A program made the position numbers and the translations under genes. The notes under the pieces are model-generated. The model ran no database searches. It was not told the DNA's origin and saw nothing but the letters and a program-made list of their open reading frames with translations. A DNA stretch of 64,000 bases. It comes from Rhodocollybia butyracea (lineage: Eukaryota > Basidiomycota > Agaricomycetes > Agaricales > Omphalotaceae). Below are positions 12,130-23,419 of the stretch, piece by piece; the first letter of the stretch is position 1, and each line of letters opens with the position of its first letter. The stretch is from assembly GCA_015501585.1 (NCBI GenBank), contig JADNRY010000183.1, forward strand, positions 62,001 through 126,000, written 5' to 3'.

Positions 12130-13439
12130 ATGTCCCATCATCAAGTCCAAACATACTCCCTCTCTGGAGGGATCGAGTTATCCTTCACTGATAACGGTGC
12201 CCCGCCAAGCTCTATAGATTATACTACGCTCCTTGTCATACACGGTACAGCATTCAATGCCTGTGGGTAGGATTATATCGTTTCTTGTTCTTATAGCTTA
12301 CTCCCTTCTTATATCCTGGTGACGCCTCATAGACCAATTCCGCAAACTGCATTCCTATGCTCATGCCTTAACCTATGTACTGTTCTTCTCCATCGGAGAG
12401 ACTGCGCTGGTTCGACTCCTTACAGCCTTGTCGAACTGGAGGAGATTTCACAGAAAGCAAAGCGTTCTTGGAGCGATTGAGCGCACAAGTGGCAGAATTT
12501 TTAGATATGTTTATCAAACGAGAAGGAATCCCTAAATTGACATCGCAGTCTGAAGGACCTGAATCCAATTCCGGGGGTGGAGTGGCGATTCTGGGATGGT
12601 CCCTTGGATGTGCAACAGTGTTGTCGCTCTTTGGTGTGGTGAAGAACCCGGTAATGAGGAGCTATATAATGTGCTCAAGGACTACATTGGAAGTTTCATA
12701 CTTTATGGTTCGTCTCCCCCCAGTAACCTTCTCAATGGGATAGTGCATATCTAGCCTTCGGATATCCTCTCCCACAAGATAACCCAAATTACAATCCATT
12801 GGACGATCCGACTCCTCCAGGGGATATTACCAAAACCTTCTTAGAATGGGCCAGCTCATATTATGATCATCCATGTTACGAACCATATAGTCAAAGTATA
12901 GCCTACAAGGAGAGTATAGATGATCTCGACGGACGCCCCAAGGCGGAGAAGAATTCAATATCCTCATGGACGGAGGAGGAAACAATGAAAGGCATAGAGG
13001 GAGACAGGGCAAAGACCGACTTTTTGATGTCTGTGCACACTGAAATCCAAGTGCTTTCATGAAATGGACTAACGGATGATGCATTGATATACAGGCCGCG
13101 TGCTTGCCCGCCATGCAGCAAACTCTCTGTGTACTCGCCCACCAAGCACTGTTTGACAGAGAAGCCATACAACAGTGGTTTCCGGACGTCAATGTAGCCT
13201 ATCTCGGGGTCACCAGAACAAATTGGATGGGTGTGTGGGGGGAAATGGAAACGAAGAAAAGGTATTATGATGCCCTTAACTCACTCAAGCAGGTACGGAA
13301 TATGAAATTTTCCGACATAATCGGCGGGAATCACTTCGTGAGCGTTATGGTTGTGTTTGAGGATGCCTTGCTCATCTACGAATACCAGTTGCACTGGGAC
13401 CAGACCCCGAAGTTTTTGCAAGTTATATGCAGTCTATGA
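12130..13439 (+). pseudogene. Alpha/beta-hydrolase, copy 2, multiply frameshifted
   Basis: Paralogue of the hydrolase at 9116-10,471, head-to-tail, with about 140 bp of matching upstream DNA (gatgagcacgtaaggaa in both). Exon 1 opens MSHHQVQTYSLSGG and ends HGTAFNACG. The nucleophile elbow GWSLGCA (about 12,594-12,614) is intact here, and IGGNHF with the catalytic His is near 13,320-13,332. Against copy 1 it has lost one base near 12,366 (catgcctta), one near 12,440 and four near 12,655, so the middle is read in wrong frames. It also lacks the codons for PPYQ at an exon start. Net loss is six bases, so the last part returns to frame. The end (LHWDQTPKF then TGA at 13,439) matches copy 1. Likely a pseudogene. 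Confidence 0.8.
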
Positions 13440-14214
13440 CGTTCTCTAGAGGTTTATAGATCGGAGAATGTCGGAGAATACATACTGTTACTGTTGTGTT
13501 ACTTATCGTACTTGTCGTTTATTCCCCTCTTATGGGAAAGGACCTAAAAGGACTCAACCGTTTTTCGTTGTCCCCAGCTACGTTGATCAAGATCGTAGGA
13601 CGGTGAATAGTCCGGTATCAGTTTGTTTTCGCAATGATGGGAGGTCACAGGGATCATTGGAAGAAAGCGCACCCGACGCGGTTTGGCGAATCGAATTATG
13701 TATGATGACAGCTGTTTGACTGATGATTGGCTGATGATTGACCGCTTCAGGCGCTTACATTACTTCAACGTGAAGTCACGACTTCCAACGACGATGACAG
13801 AGCCAGGGGTGTTCTATATCATAGAGGTGAGTACTTGAGTCTTTGAGTGGTCCCAATTCCATGCATTGAAGTGATTCTGACTCGACTACGTAGTAGGACT
13901 AAAGCCACCAATACATGTACCTCTATACATATACCGCTGTTCTGGTTCGTCAGTTCTTATATGTATGACCTCTTCTCGTTTTGTACACCGTCCTAAATCT
14001 TGTCTTAAAGCGGTGGCCCCATTCTTTTGGGTCATTAGTATACACGTCTGTACACGTGCTGTCTCCCAAAAACTCGGAAATGGCTGTGATCGGGGAGGAT
14101 CTTATAACCCTCAAGGACATCCACTGCGTTGGGTTCACCGTCAGCGTTGCGGAATGATTGCAAAACCTTTCTTGTCGCTTTCATTTCCTTGCTCTGTTTT
14201 GTTCTTCCAGGACC
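13440..14214. other. Intergenic, no gene recognised
   Basis: Lies between hydrolase copy 2 and the NRAMP start. Short open stretches only. The sequence just before 14,215 (ttgttcttccag) resembles a splice acceptor, so an untranslated leader intron may end there. Confidence 0.4.
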
Positions 14215-16373
14215 ATGGTGCGCACTGAGACAAAACTGACATCGAAGCGGACGTGGTCGCAGAAGTTCAAAAGCGGTACTGGTGTTGCTATCCACCATGT
14301 ACGAAAACACGTCGGAGTCGGTTTAGTCTGTTCGATAGCATATTTCGATCCGTGAGTGGTTTGCTTAGTTGTTCCTGTTCACTTGGTTGAACAGTCCGAA
14401 CAGAGGAAACTGGGGGGTCGATTTGCAGGCGGGCTCCCTCTTCGGCTATCACTTGCTTTTCGTCGTACTGGTCTCTGGAATAATCGCGGTTTTCCTACAG
14501 GTGAGTCTATTTTTAACATATCTACGTGGCTAGCTCATGACTCGCCCGCCCTTTTACTAGGTCCTCGCAAGCAGGCTGGGCTGCGTAACCGGTTTAGACC
14601 TCGCTTCTCATTGTCGACTGCTCCTCCACTCTCATCCAAGGCATCCAAAATTAGTTCGATGGCTTGCATTGTACCCTCTGTACGCTCTCACAGAGGTAGC
14701 CATCATCTCAACCGATCTTGCTGAACTTCTGGGGTCTGCCATGGCGCTTTGCATGCTATTCCCAAAGCTTCAGTTGTGGCATGGCATTCTTATCACAGCG
14801 GGTGATGTTTTATTTTTGCTTGCGCTGAAGGATCCGTTGCGTGGTAGGCCCGTTCGAATGTTCGAAGTGGCCATGGCTTTCTTGGTGAGTTGTTATTCGT
14901 GTTCGTATACGCGAGGTTTTGGGAACTCTCGAAGTCGCAGTCACTGAAGCCTTCGATAGGTCTTGGCCGTTCTGATATGCATGTGCATCGTCATCTCCCG
15001 AGTGGATGTCCAGTGGAATCATGCGTTCCTAGGTTTCTTGCCATCCAAGAACGCATTTTCTAACAGTGCATTTTATACATGTATGTTTGACTTTTTTGTT
15101 TCAAACAAAGTCTGATTGTGTGGTTATAGCCATTGGTATACTCGGCGCTACAGTGATGCCCCATAGTTTATTTTTAGGCTCTGCCCTTGCCACACAGGAC
15201 AGAGATTCCTTACCTCCTTCTGTGGAAGAGTCGAGGATTACCCTTTTCTCATCATCCGCCGTTGCACAGGCAGTCGAAGATGCGCCAAAAGAGTTCAAAA
15301 ACCGCCACGCTTTACCGCATTGCAAACTCCGATTCTGGGCTTTTTGCAGAAAAATCCGTCTCGTAGTCGTCCGAGCGTTCCAGTCTCCATATTCCACCGC
15401 TTGTACCGTCGAGCGCCATGAGAATCGAGAGAACAATGACTTAGATTTTTGTGAAGAGACATTTGTATCATGGGATTGTGGACATGGTCGGAAGTTTACT
15501 GGGGTTTGCAGTGGTTATCAACAGCATGTTGCGTACTACTTATTCCTGCTCATTGTGCTTTGCCAATTGCTTCTTGTAGAATTCTCATCGTTTCGGGTGC
15601 GGTGTTCTTTTATGGGAGTGGAGCAGGTCAAGAAGGAAGTGTAGCAGGGCTCTTTGATGCCTATGATTTGATTGAAGTACACGTCGGCAAAGGTACCCTC
15701 AAATATCTATCGTATCTCATGGTACTTATATGACGCCTGCCCCTAGGTGCTGCAACACTGTTTGCAGTATCACTTTTGGCTGCTGGACAGGTAAAATAAA
15801 CTGTGAAAGAATTGTGGAAATCCCTGACTATCTTTGCGTTCAAGAGTTCTTCAGTCATTGCTACTATTGCTGGCCAAGCTGTCGCTGAAGGCTTCCTCAG
15901 GTGGCAAGTTTCGGTAAGTAAAACCCTCCCTTCCTTTGTGACCAATGCCTATGATGCCCCTACAGCCAGTCGTTCGTCGTCTCTTCACTCGCATCATAGC
16001 TGTGGTCCCCTCAATGGCTGTAGCTATTGCTCTCGGTCGTCCAGGAATAAACACCCTTCTTGTCGTCTCGCAAGTCATCTTGTCGATTGTGTTACCATTT
16101 GTCATGCTACCTCTCATTTACCTCACCACATTGAAGAAGTTCATGGCCGTTAAACGTGTTCATACTACTGGCGTACAGAACGAGTCTTCGCCTGTGACCA
16201 CTGCTGGTCCTGGTATTGACGCAGAAGCTCTCGGAGTTTCGAAGGTGGAAATGGTGGACTACAGTAACAGCCTGTTGATCACCATTATCGTTTGCACTAT
16301 CTGGTTACTTGTCGTGACTGCTGATGTGTATGTGATCGTAACACTCGCAAGGGGAGGGGGTTCGTTTCAATAA
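14215..16373 (+). CDS. NRAMP divalent metal transporter with a scrambled segment
   Basis: NRAMP/SMF-type proton-coupled Mn2+/Fe2+ transporter, multi-pass membrane protein. Nine exons: 14215-14351, 14404-14500, 14561-14884, 14960-15080, 15130-15532, 15580-15692, 15747-15790, 15845-15913, 15966-16373; 571 codons plus stop. The first splice recreates the metal-binding DPGN motif of TM1, and exon 5 carries the TM6 motif ATVMPH. Other landmarks: QVLASRLGCVTGLDLASHCR, TEVAIISTDLAELLGSA and AGQAVAEGFLRW. Oddity: from the T5 run at 15,446-15,450 to the end of exon 5, the conserved helix (HGIVDMVGSLLGFAVVINSM) is encoded only in the +1 frame. The spliced frame instead reads a hydrophilic stretch of about 28 residues and then rejoins. 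So there is either an insertion plus a compensating change, a sequencing error with a GC donor, or a dead gene. Confidence 0.85.
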
Positions 16374-16642
16374 TAAATCAATGATCTCTTACTGCCATCA
16401 TGTATGTGTGTGTATTTGCTATCATTTGACCGAAAGATTTGGTGTTGGCTTCAACTCTTTTCAGAAAGCTGTAAAGAGGGGTGATTTGTGACGGCCACGT
16501 TTTTATTCGAATCAGAATCAAAGTTGACTATATTTGTATCTTCCCAACTACCACGCCGCCGCATACCGCCCCCTCGAGGTATTGCATCTCGCATTGGAAG
16601 GGAAACCCATTAATCCACTCTTCCGCCATAAATATCGGTGAA

Positions 16643-18292
16643 ATGACAGCGATTCCGGACGCGGAATCAGATATGTCTGCGCAATTGAACTCAACGTCCT
16701 TGGAGGAGCAGCCGCAGATTGGCTCGATCTGTGATCTCCCTGCGGAGATTCTGGGTGTCATATTCTCTACGGCTCACGCTAAGGTCTTGTTCTCGGAGGG
16801 GATCGAGCATACGACCTACGATACTGTCATCGCCCTCTCACAGGTTAACTCATTCTGGCGGCAAGCCTGCTTATCCCTGCCCGCTCTATGGAGTCACATT
16901 CTTATCACTTCTGGCTCAAATGCTGAAGCAGAGCGAACCAGAATCTTCCTTGAAAGATCAGGTTCGACTCCGCTAACGATAGATTTTCGAGCCGATTCTA
17001 GTACATCTAACTCTTACACTCCAGAAACTGGTAGAATGACTCGAAATCTATTTGAAGAGAGTGAAAGATGGAAAGAAGCTTCATTTTCTATCCAATCGCA
17101 ATCCCTAGCCATGCTTTTCGAGTATGTTCAAGTAGACCTGCCGGAGCGGTGCGTTCACAGGTTTTCACTTCTCGAGAAGCTCTCGTTCCGAAACACTAGA
17201 AGGTTACAGATACAAAGCGGACGATTTCTTAACCTTTTCTGTCATTACACTCCGCGATTGCATACTCTCATCATTCCTCAATATGCATCCTTCTTTGATT
17301 TTGCATTCCGTCAGATAACTTCTTTGACGCTATGCGAAATGCAAATCCCAATGATTCCAAATCTCTCGGCGCGATGTCTCCGACTCACTAAGTTGCATAT
17401 CGTCGAGAATTTCCGTACCGAAGCAGATATGCGGAACCCTCTCTCTTTGCTCCCATTGACACTAGACAGGGTAGAGTCCTTGATAGTGCAGTGTCTCCAT
17501 TCTTGTAGAATGTGGGCCCCCGGTTTGTTGACTCTCCCTTCTCTTCGAAGCTTGGGGTTATTAAATTGCTCCTTCGAACTGCCAGAAGGGATAGCCATAC
17601 TTGATATGCTTCGCAGGTCGAATTGCGGCCTGTCGGTTAGAAGACTGTGCTTGGAAGATTTAGATAGCAGCGCTTCGGATGTACTGAACATGCTTGGCCT
17701 GGTGCCGTACTTAAAGGAACTCGTGGTAAAGGAGGCTTTCTCTGGACAGCATAAAATTCTTACCTCCGACTTTTTGACTGCTTTAAAGGTATCGAATCAG
17801 GATTCCCCCACCCAAAATTCCATGGAAGATCCACTTTTGTTATCTCCTGCATCTCTTCTCATAGCGAAACCATCTCTAATACCCGACCTGGCGTATATCG
17901 ACTTCCAAATTTACCACTCTCCGAACTTCAGGGTTGATCTGCTTTCTGAGATGCTTCTATCTCGGATTATTAGTAGAGAAGCCTCTTCGCTACTCTCTTA
18001 TTCTTCTCCAGAGTCACTGGGTGGTACCTTCGACCAAGCAGATAATTTGAATAACTCCAGTGATATAACCTCTGGAGAGAACCCGCAGATATTCACAAGC
18101 AATCGAGACTATCCAGCTCAACTCAGCTCAGGCCCACTAAAAGATATACGTTTGTGCTTTATCTTGCCCAATGATAGCTCGCAGGGCAAAGTACCTTTTG
18201 AGCTGGCGAAAATGGTCAACAGGTTGAGGTTGGCAAGTACGGCGAATATCCAAAGCAAGGTGAGATGCGATGAGTGGGAGAGGAGATTTTAA
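16643..18292 (+). CDS. F-box protein, single exon
   Basis: Intronless 549-residue protein from ATG 16,643; an upstream in-frame extension to 16,481 is probably untranslated. Residues about 28-75 form an F-box (ICDLPAEILGVIF ... VNSFWRQACLSLPALWSHI), the Skp1-binding part of SCF ubiquitin ligases. The rest is Leu-rich with irregular LRR-like strands (for example RLHTLII, SLTLCEM, LTKLHIVEN), as in many agaric F-box proteins where this part is thought to pick the substrate. It is a different F-box subfamily from the array at 30-52 kb: it lacks the N-terminal CAEC and coiled coil. No break seen. Target unknown. Confidence 0.82.
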   Translation: MTAIPDAESDMSAQLNSTSLEEQPQIGSICDLPAEILGVIFSTAHAKVLFSEGIEHTTYDTVIALSQVNSFWRQACLSLPALWSHILITSGSNAEAERTRIFLERSGSTPLTIDFRADSSTSNSYTPETGRMTRNLFEESERWKEASFSIQSQSLAMLFEYVQVDLPERCVHRFSLLEKLSFRNTRRLQIQSGRFLNLFCHYTPRLHTLIIPQYASFFDFAFRQITSLTLCEMQIPMIPNLSARCLRLTKLHIVENFRTEADMRNPLSLLPLTLDRVESLIVQCLHSCRMWAPGLLTLPSLRSLGLLNCSFELPEGIAILDMLRRSNCGLSVRRLCLEDLDSSASDVLNMLGLVPYLKELVVKEAFSGQHKILTSDFLTALKVSNQDSPTQNSMEDPLLLSPASLLIAKPSLIPDLAYIDFQIYHSPNFRVDLLSEMLLSRIISREASSLLSYSSPESLGGTFDQADNLNNSSDITSGENPQIFTSNRDYPAQLSSGPLKDIRLCFILPNDSSQGKVPFELAKMVNRLRLASTANIQSKVRCDEWERRF

Positions 18293-18550
18293 AGCCAATA
18301 ATTTGATTTCTACTTTTGGAAAACTACTGTAGCTAAGCAACCTCTACAAAGTTTACGCTTGTGAAATGTGTCTTTTTCGTGAGTGGAAAAGAGCTTCATT
18401 TTCTAAAGTAGGGAGAAGTTCGTATCGACTCAACGACAACAAAAAACTACATTTCTTACGAACGGTGCCTAAGTTGATCGTCGGCCCGGCGGCCCCAGGT
18501 CTTAAAATTAGAGCACGTGGGAAACGTTCTTGTGCTCCTCGACGAGCTCG

Positions 18551-21178
18551 ATGCCTTCTAACGGTCTTACCCTTAAACAACGACTCGCAGCGCTTTCAAT
18601 AGCGCCATCAGCACCAAGCTCTCCTCATGGCTCACAACAATTTCCCTTTTCTAGTTCCGGCTCTCCGCATTACCCATCTAACACTGATCCCCAAACTCCT
18701 AAAAGTCCACGGCGAAAAGGCTTCAATTTCGCGGCTCCATGGGGAAAGAGACTTACAGAAACTAGTAATTCGATGAATGTGGATCCTCAGGGCAGGGAAT
18801 TGGTACAGCAGACGATGGCCAAGTTGATATTTCAGGCAGGCGTAGATTATGAGTGAGTAATTAATATCTCTTCCATTGTAAAGTATAGTTTTCTAACGCA
18901 GAATTAGGACGCGTCCTATGTAGGGAATTTTTGCATATTGAATCTATGCAAAATGCAAATTGTAAACGATATCTAGGGTCGTAATCAATGCTTCTGCGCT
19001 ACCAGACCCTCGAGAAATCAACTATGACTCGTTACTCTCGTATGTGCTTCATTCCGACCTTTTATCTTTATCTTACTAATGGCTTCGTGTAGACAGATTC
19101 TATTATATCTAAATCTATACGGTAAGGAAGGAATGTATCTGCCGATTCCATATTTTAAACGGCCTGTACAGTGGAGTCGGATTACACCGTTGTATTCCTT
19201 GCTGCAGGAGGCAAGCACTCGCCAGGATGGAATTGGGTTTGGAAAGCTTATCGAAGTCTCAGCCGCAAATATCGCAAGAACTTGAAACGCCTAGTGCGTT
19301 GTTCATTCTTGCGTTATCCTTGTACTGATGTCTCGATAGTACGTCGTTCATCCGACTTTCTTTTCAAAAAGTATGAGGTTCGCTTTCTCTTGTCTATTAC
19401 CTCTGCTCATATCAATTTGTAGTGCTCTTTTCCCTTGCTGGTGCTATCATCAGGTACGATTTTAGCTTTCCAGTCGCTGCTATCCACTCACTCATTCTTC
19501 CAGCCCTAAATTCTTTCGAAAGATTACCTACCTGAATACCTTATCCGAACTCGCTTGCCACGTTCCGCTCACCCAGATTGACATTCCACCCGCCGTTTAT
19601 GAGTACGTCTGTATTTATGCGCTTGTCTTGCAATTTCGAATGATTCAACAGAGAGAACCTTAAACACGAGAAAAGGATCACCCTCCCTCTACCCACTGCT
19701 TCCATCACATTCGGCGTCCCTCTCGAAGACATCATGGGCTACGACGGCGAGAAAGGCGGAATACCGCGCATTGTCAAAGATGCCATTCAATATCTTCGTG
19801 ACACAGGACTGGAGGAACTTGGCCTATTTCGCCGCTCAACATCCTCTACCATGCTCCGCTCCGCACAGGAAGCCTACGATCGGGGAAATGTCGTCTCACT
19901 GGAAACCTTTAACGATCCACACCTGGTCGCAGTGCTATTGAAAAAGTACCTAAGAGATCTCCCGACACCAATATTTCCTGAAGCCTTATATCCCATCATA
20001 AAAAAATGTCCGATGCCCACCAGTGATCCTGGCGATATGGCAAGTATCCAGTATATCAGGGAAATACTGCTCCCAGAAATACCTGTATGCGCGTATATCC
20101 TCCTGAGTCATGTCCTGCGTAAGTCTTCTTATACAGCTTCAAAATCTCGGTCTGATCCCTCTGTATCTGGATAGATCTTATGCATGACGTTTCTCTCCGT
20201 TCGGCTTCAAATCGGATGGATGCACACAACCTCGCCGTCGTCCTCTGTCCTAATCTTGTCTCCAGTACAAATCCTGTCCGAGACGTCCTCGTATGCGCTG
20301 TACCTGGAGGACCTGCATTGTTCCAGGAACCGGAACAGACTTCCGACTCGAATTCATCTTCACTTAACAAAACGACGTTGGCTGAAAACAAAACTCCCCT
20401 TGGTGCTATCATCAAGCTGTGTATCCAGCGTTATTATGAAGTGTTCGATGAGGTTGTGGATCGAAGTGAGGCGGCTGCGTTACGGTCGAACTCTCTCCGC
20501 TATGCGTATGAGCATGGCGATAGCACCCCTGACCGAAGTTGGAGTCGGGATATTTCTGTGGATCCCAGTGATGATGAAAGGCAGCACCCTTCATCATCAG
20601 GGACCAACGCTGGGCGATTTTCCGATTTCGCTGGGAATGCAGACAACCCACCGAGACCCGAATATCACCGACGGCATAGTAGCGGTGTTCACACAAATCC
20701 GGATGATGACGAGGATATCGACGATGCAATGCTAGTCATGCCGATTGGGCCCAACCACGGCCAACAACATGGAACGACTAACGGAAATGGGACAGGTCCA
20801 CTTAACGGTCGAGACCCATCTTCAGCCTACAGACCGCGTCATCGAAGTACGGTCTCCAACGGTCCCAAAAGCGGTGCTGCCGTTCGCTCTATCAACACTG
20901 ACTACGGTGCACCTCCCTCCTCCTTCTCGCCATCACCAGCATATGCGACGTACAGCAAGAACAAGGCTCGATCAACGATAAGCGTCGAGAAAGCTAGTTC
21001 GACCATTGGACCTGGGCGGAAGGGCTCGATCAGTATTGGGAGAGGGACGAGTAGGAAGAGTACGGGGAGTGGTGTAGCGGCGGTGGGCATAACAGCGGAG
21101 GGTTTTTTCTCGCCGCTGCCGGGTACACAGGTGCCTCCTGTACCTCCGCTCCCAAACAGCTCGAATAAGCAGGATTAG
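18551..21178 (+). CDS. BCH/Sec14-like plus RhoGAP protein
   Basis: Predicted 719-residue Rho GTPase-activating protein with a CRAL-TRIO/BCH-like domain before the GAP domain, the arrangement of p50RhoGAP and fungal Ecm25-type proteins. Ten exons: 18551-18852, 18908-18919, 18977-19039, 19093-19121, 19172-19293, 19340-19370, 19423-19453, 19504-19602, 19652-20118, 20175-21178; all phases join. After a Ser/Pro-rich N terminus, the BCH part includes PMVVINASALPDP, ESDYTVVFLAAGG and KFFRKITYLNTL. The RhoGAP domain starts near FGVPLEDI, has the arginine finger in GLFRRS, then DLPTPIFPEALY and NRMDAHNLAVVLCPNL. A long low-complexity tail follows (about 270 residues, basic near the end). Exon 2 is only 12 nt but is needed to give ETRPM. 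It would switch off Rho-family GTPases in polarity or wall control. Confidence 0.9.
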
Positions 21179-22110
21179 TCGTCTTTTTCTCTCTTCATCT
21201 TCGTTATCATCTGTCGATCTAATCTTCCCGTTGCATGTATTCGGGATTGTTCCGATCCCTCTTACTCTGTGCTCTGCTTCTCATCCATAGTTCCCACCCC
21301 CCCTCTCTCCTTCCTCCCCGTATCCCTTGCTTTTAGTTTTAACCTGAGTTATTGTCCGCTGCGTGGATATCTGTTTCGTATTGAATATGTTTTCGAAACG
21401 TTATTATACTTATTTTAGGTGAACGTTATTGTTTTACAACTCGCTATCGTACATACTACATCCTTCGAATATATAATGTGGACATTATATCTGTATTGGA
21501 ATCCGCGTGTATTTCATCGTAGCAAGGTTGGCAAGGTTTGTGTTACAAAAATGGTAATCGAGGAGCCTTGATTAGTGAAAATCGAAGGAAGGAAGGATTT
21601 ATCTCCTGGTCCAAAATCCAAAGGAAATACGCATCGCATGGAAAATCAAACCTGAAATAGAGAAGATAAACGTTGAACGCTCACACCTTCGCCCGACGCA
21701 TCCATCACCTTCCATCATGTAGATCTGGTTCCGCCTTGTATCGAACTACCGTGGCAATTCGTTGCTAATGAAGGGCCCATAGCTCGCTTGCCGAGGTTGC
21801 GTCTGCCTACGGGGGGCGAGTGATGAGCTAAGTAGGCTCGTTTTCTTCTGATTCTGGGATATAAATCGCCTCTAGATTACCAACTCTCTATTCAGCTCTT
21901 CTCTGCTTCTGCTGTGTCATCGGGAGGCGAGTCACCTTCTTCGACAGGTGCAGCTGCGCAATCAGGTTTCGAAGCATCGTTCTAAAGACATTGATCATAG
22001 CTATTGAGCGACACTGGACGGACCACCCTCCTTTGCACTTCCACCATGACTTATTGATGACGCCCCGTTAGGGAATACGATCCTCTCTACACCTGTAGCA
22101 CCGTGGCCGC
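21179..22110. other. Intergenic, no gene recognised
   Basis: Begins with the pyrimidine-rich 3' flank of the RhoGAP gene. No coding exon is supported. At its right edge it runs into the degenerate end of the truncated B gene copy. Confidence 0.45.
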
Positions 22111-22491
22111 TTGATGACAACCTGGCTCTGTAGTCGATCAACTTTTGGATCTGAGAAATGAGGTGGATATCCTGGATGCGTCGAGTTTTTCTAGGATAAC
22201 CTGCAGCAGTGACTCCCCTGGATCTTCATAAAGTGGCCCAACCTCTTGAAATGGGTTTCAATTATGAGCTCAAGATTCCAAGCCCCAACAGCACCCTGGA
22301 AAAAGTGGGATTGGTGCTTAATGAGACCATTGAGCGCAGCGATATTAGGAAAGGCATGTGGAATACTGCTGTTGGTGTATCGACATGCGGAGCGAATGTA
22401 CGAGTATCATGACCGTATGCATCCAGTCCTGCATAATAATAGGACATCATAGATGCTGGTTCGTCATTTTGGGCGCATCTATGTCTGGCAT
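22110..22491 (-). pseudogene. Gene B, copy I: truncated and frameshifted
   Basis: Minus-strand relative of the intact B exon at 25,400-25,971. The start ATG at 22,491 (MPDIDAP) is kept, but a one-base loss a few codons later shifts frame. The shifted frame then carries YYYAGLDAYGHDTRTFAPHV and FLISLRSMVSLSTNPTF. A second one-base loss after LGLGIL gives a stop. Weak nucleotide similarity fades out near 22,110, so the 3' third of B is missing. Upstream on the minus strand its partner A copy is separated from it by the foldback element. Confidence 0.75.
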
Positions 22492-22642
22492 GGGCCTTTA
22501 AAATCATTATTCAATGTCATTATCGCACTAGAATCAGTAAAAGTACCTTGCTTTTTTGTACATTTGTATACAGAAGAACATATCGCTCAAAAGATTATAA
22601 GATTGGATGAAGGCAGATGAACAATCGTAGTTGCTAGATCCT

Positions 22643-22648
22643 CTACAT
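22643..22648. repeat. Target site duplication, left (ctacat)
   Basis: The hexamer ctacat directly precedes the foldback element and recurs at 23,738-23,743 right after it. The uninterrupted copy II has ctgaat at the matching place, so only one copy existed before insertion. Confidence 0.8.
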
Positions 22649-22940
22649 TATGCTGTTCAAAAGTGTGAATAATTACATTGTCATTTTCTCGCAAGTTGTA
22701 TCATACAATTTCTCGCAAGTTCAAATAAGTGTCAATTTCTCGCAAGTTCAATCATCCAATTTCTCGCAAGTTGTATTCATGTTTACTTATTTCTCGCAAG
22801 TTTGGCTAAGTGTCTATTTCTCGCAAGTTAGTTTTCAGGGCCGGTTTAAGGTTAGTTATGTAACTTACCATATCTGGTAGAGCCAGTCTCACTCTGTCAT
22901 GTGACTAGTGACATGACAATATGAGCGTGACCTCGGGTGA
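22649..22940. repeat. Left terminal inverted repeat of the foldback element
   Basis: Matches the reverse complement of 23,420-23,737 with small indels. The outer 45-50 bp are identical. Contains six copies of atttctcgcaagtt at spacings of about 20-35 bp, then a conserved inner block with accatatctggtagagcca and gtcatgtgactagtg. Confidence 0.85.
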
Positions 22941-23419
22941 TCACCGATCGGCCGACGGCTATCCCCTGGCAAGTGGTCAAGTCCCTCTGGTGCAACTGAG
23001 ACTCGGGAAAGCATTCATTCAGTTGCCAAGTGACACAGCTTAAGGACATTTCGAGCTGGCAGATTTTCTCTTTTATCACCAGTTTGTACAAGCAAAACTT
23101 GAGCTTGACTTGAGCAAAAACCCCTTACTGCCAATGTTCACTCCTTTTCTTACCATAGTATCTACTTGTACATGTAATCATACGCCTCACATTTCAATCT
23201 CATGGCCATCAAGGCCGGCTTTGGCTATCCATGCCAGCAAACTTGCGAAGACGATCAAGAAGATGATTAGATTCAATGGTGGGCGCTTAGCCGTAGGCTG
23301 ATAACTAGATTCTCACGTATATCTTATCCTCCAGATCAGATATGCCTGAAGATGAGATATGATATGATACGATATGATTACACGCTCGCTCAGCCGTTCG
23401 ATCAAGCAGGATAGCCGAA

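Noticed and set aside
20184..20735. Alternative 183-codon frame inside the RhoGAP gene
   Set aside because: Overlaps the last RhoGAP exon, which has clear domain sequence; the alternative has no recognisable motif.
23110..23301. Possible transposase fragment inside the foldback element
   Set aside because: 63 codons with no catalytic motif; composition is unremarkable.
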